Below, piece by piece: positions 4,977-5,610 of a stretch of 5,610 bases of DNA. The first letter of the stretch is position 1. Each line of letters opens with the position of its first letter. This DNA is from an uncultured Clostridia bacterium (lineage in GTDB: Bacteria > Bacillota > Clostridia > Christensenellales > Borkfalkiaceae). Made by a program: the position numbers and the translations under genes. The DNA lies in assembly GCA_944372565.1 (NCBI GenBank), contig CALVZR010000040.1:1-5610 (forward strand). The letters are read 5' to 3'. The notes under the pieces were generated by a model. The model had not been told where the DNA came from, made no database searches, and saw only the letters and a program-made list of their open reading frames with translations.

Positions 4977-5610
4977 ATGCTGGAGCAGAACAGAGCGATA
5001 AAATTAAATTACGTCAGGGAACACAACGTGGCGCTCATCACGTCCGTATTATACGAACGGCCGCTTTCCTGTCTGGAACTTTCCGGGCGGATCGGCATCA
5101 GCGACGTGGGCGTGCGCAAGATCGTGAAGGAACTCGAAGCGCAGGGCATGCTGGAAGTCGCGCCCGAGGAAAACGCGCCCCGCAAAAAGGGGAATCAGCA
5201 CATCCGCTACCGCATCAACGCGCAATACGGATTTTTCCTCATCGTGGATTTCACGCACCTCAACGAGCTGTACGCCGTGTTCGACTATGCGGGCAACCGC
5301 ATTTTGGAAAAACGGGGGTTCGATCTTCCCTTTCTCGACGTAACGGACGAGGATCTTGCAAACTTGATCGCCGAGATCAAAGCGGCGCTGCGCGCGGCGG
5401 GCATAGAGGAAAGCCGGCTTTTAAACGTGCAGCTTTCCGTGCCCGGGCAGATCGACGAAAAGAACCGCTGTTTCACCATTTCCCACCGTTTCAAAAATTA
5501 CGAAAACGACGGGGAAGGCAGGTTTTTCCGCATGTTCGAAGAGGCGTTCGGCGCGCCCGTATCCGCAAAGAACAACGTCGCGTATATGGCGCTGGGGGAG
5601 GCGGAAAAGG
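4977..5610 (+). CDS. ROK-family transcriptional regulator (NagC/XylR type), N-terminal 211 residues, cut by window end
   Basis: The frame is open from ATG 4977 to the last base, so the 3' part (probably half the protein; members are about 370-410 residues) is missing. Residues 5-60 form the winged helix-turn-helix typical of this class (NRAIKLNYVREHN, then LSCLELSGRIGISDVGVRKIVKELEAQGMLE). A basic linker follows (PRKKGNQ, 68-74). The ROK sugar-kinase-like domain starts near 84. Its phosphate-binding DxGGT motif is replaced by VDFTHLN (90-96). The usual E-N-D at the active site is KNN (198-200), so the catalytic Asp is Asn. VQLSVPGQID (151-160) matches the ROK 'g-i-a-x-P-G-x-v-d' stretch. It should be a regulator without kinase activity, and the zinc motif would lie beyond the window. 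The ribosome site is weak (GGGCGG, 4965-4970). An in-frame stop at 4947 rules out a longer start. It may be autoregulated or control nearby carbohydrate genes downstream. Confidence 0.88.
   Translation, partial: MLEQNRAIKLNYVREHNVALITSVLYERPLSCLELSGRIGISDVGVRKIVKELEAQGMLEVAPEENAPRKKGNQHIRYRINAQYGFFLIVDFTHLNELYAVFDYAGNRILEKRGFDLPFLDVTDEDLANLIAEIKAALRAAGIEESRLLNVQLSVPGQIDEKNRCFTISHRFKNYENDGEGRFFRMFEEAFGAPVSAKNNVAYMALGEAEK

Overview
The window looks like a chromosomal piece of a GC-rich Bacillota (Clostridia-type) bacterium. The evidence is strong AGGAGG/GGAGG ribosome binding sites, textbook sigma-A promoters (TTGACA and TATAAT with 17-18 bp spacers), and gene families typical of the group: a DeoR regulator, a XylR/NagC-type ROK regulator, an EgsA/AraM-type glycerol-1-phosphate dehydrogenase and an ABC-2 exporter. 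An uncultured gut clostridial lineage is my guess; nothing in the sequence fixes the species. There are six protein genes, two of them cut by the window edges. I see no tRNA, rRNA, CRISPR array or insertion sequence.

Left block (1-2857, + strand). The C-terminal part of a YihY/BrkB-family membrane protein runs into an ABC-2-type exporter made of an ATPase (491-1213) and a 524-residue polytopic permease (1203-2777). The genes overlap by 65 and 11 bases, so they are probably co-transcribed and translationally coupled. A 15-bp perfect hairpin followed by seven T ends the unit and also sits 3' of the convergent regulator gene.

Right block (2888-5610). A DeoR-family regulator (- strand, 2888-3628) is divergent from a sn-glycerol-1-phosphate dehydrogenase gene (+ strand, 3819-4904), which is followed by a ROK-family regulator (from 4977, cut by the window end). 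Each of the three genes has its own perfect-consensus promoter. The 190-bp divergent region carries an imperfect 18-bp direct repeat (15 of 18 identical, 30 bp apart). One copy fills the spacer of the deoR promoter, and the pair is the best candidate for the DeoR operator.

How the parts may work together (inference). The DeoR protein probably senses a phosphorylated metabolite and controls its own gene, and possibly the dehydrogenase, which interconverts dihydroxyacetone phosphate and sn-glycerol-1-phosphate. The ROK protein is a second sugar-type regulator whose own targets may lie beyond the window. The exporter block has no visible functional tie to the right block. The most unusual points are the tandem repeat, a predicted 13-nt leader on the dehydrogenase mRNA that begins at its Shine-Dalgarno sequence, and an archaeal-stereochemistry enzyme flanked by two regulators with no lipid-pathway partner in view.
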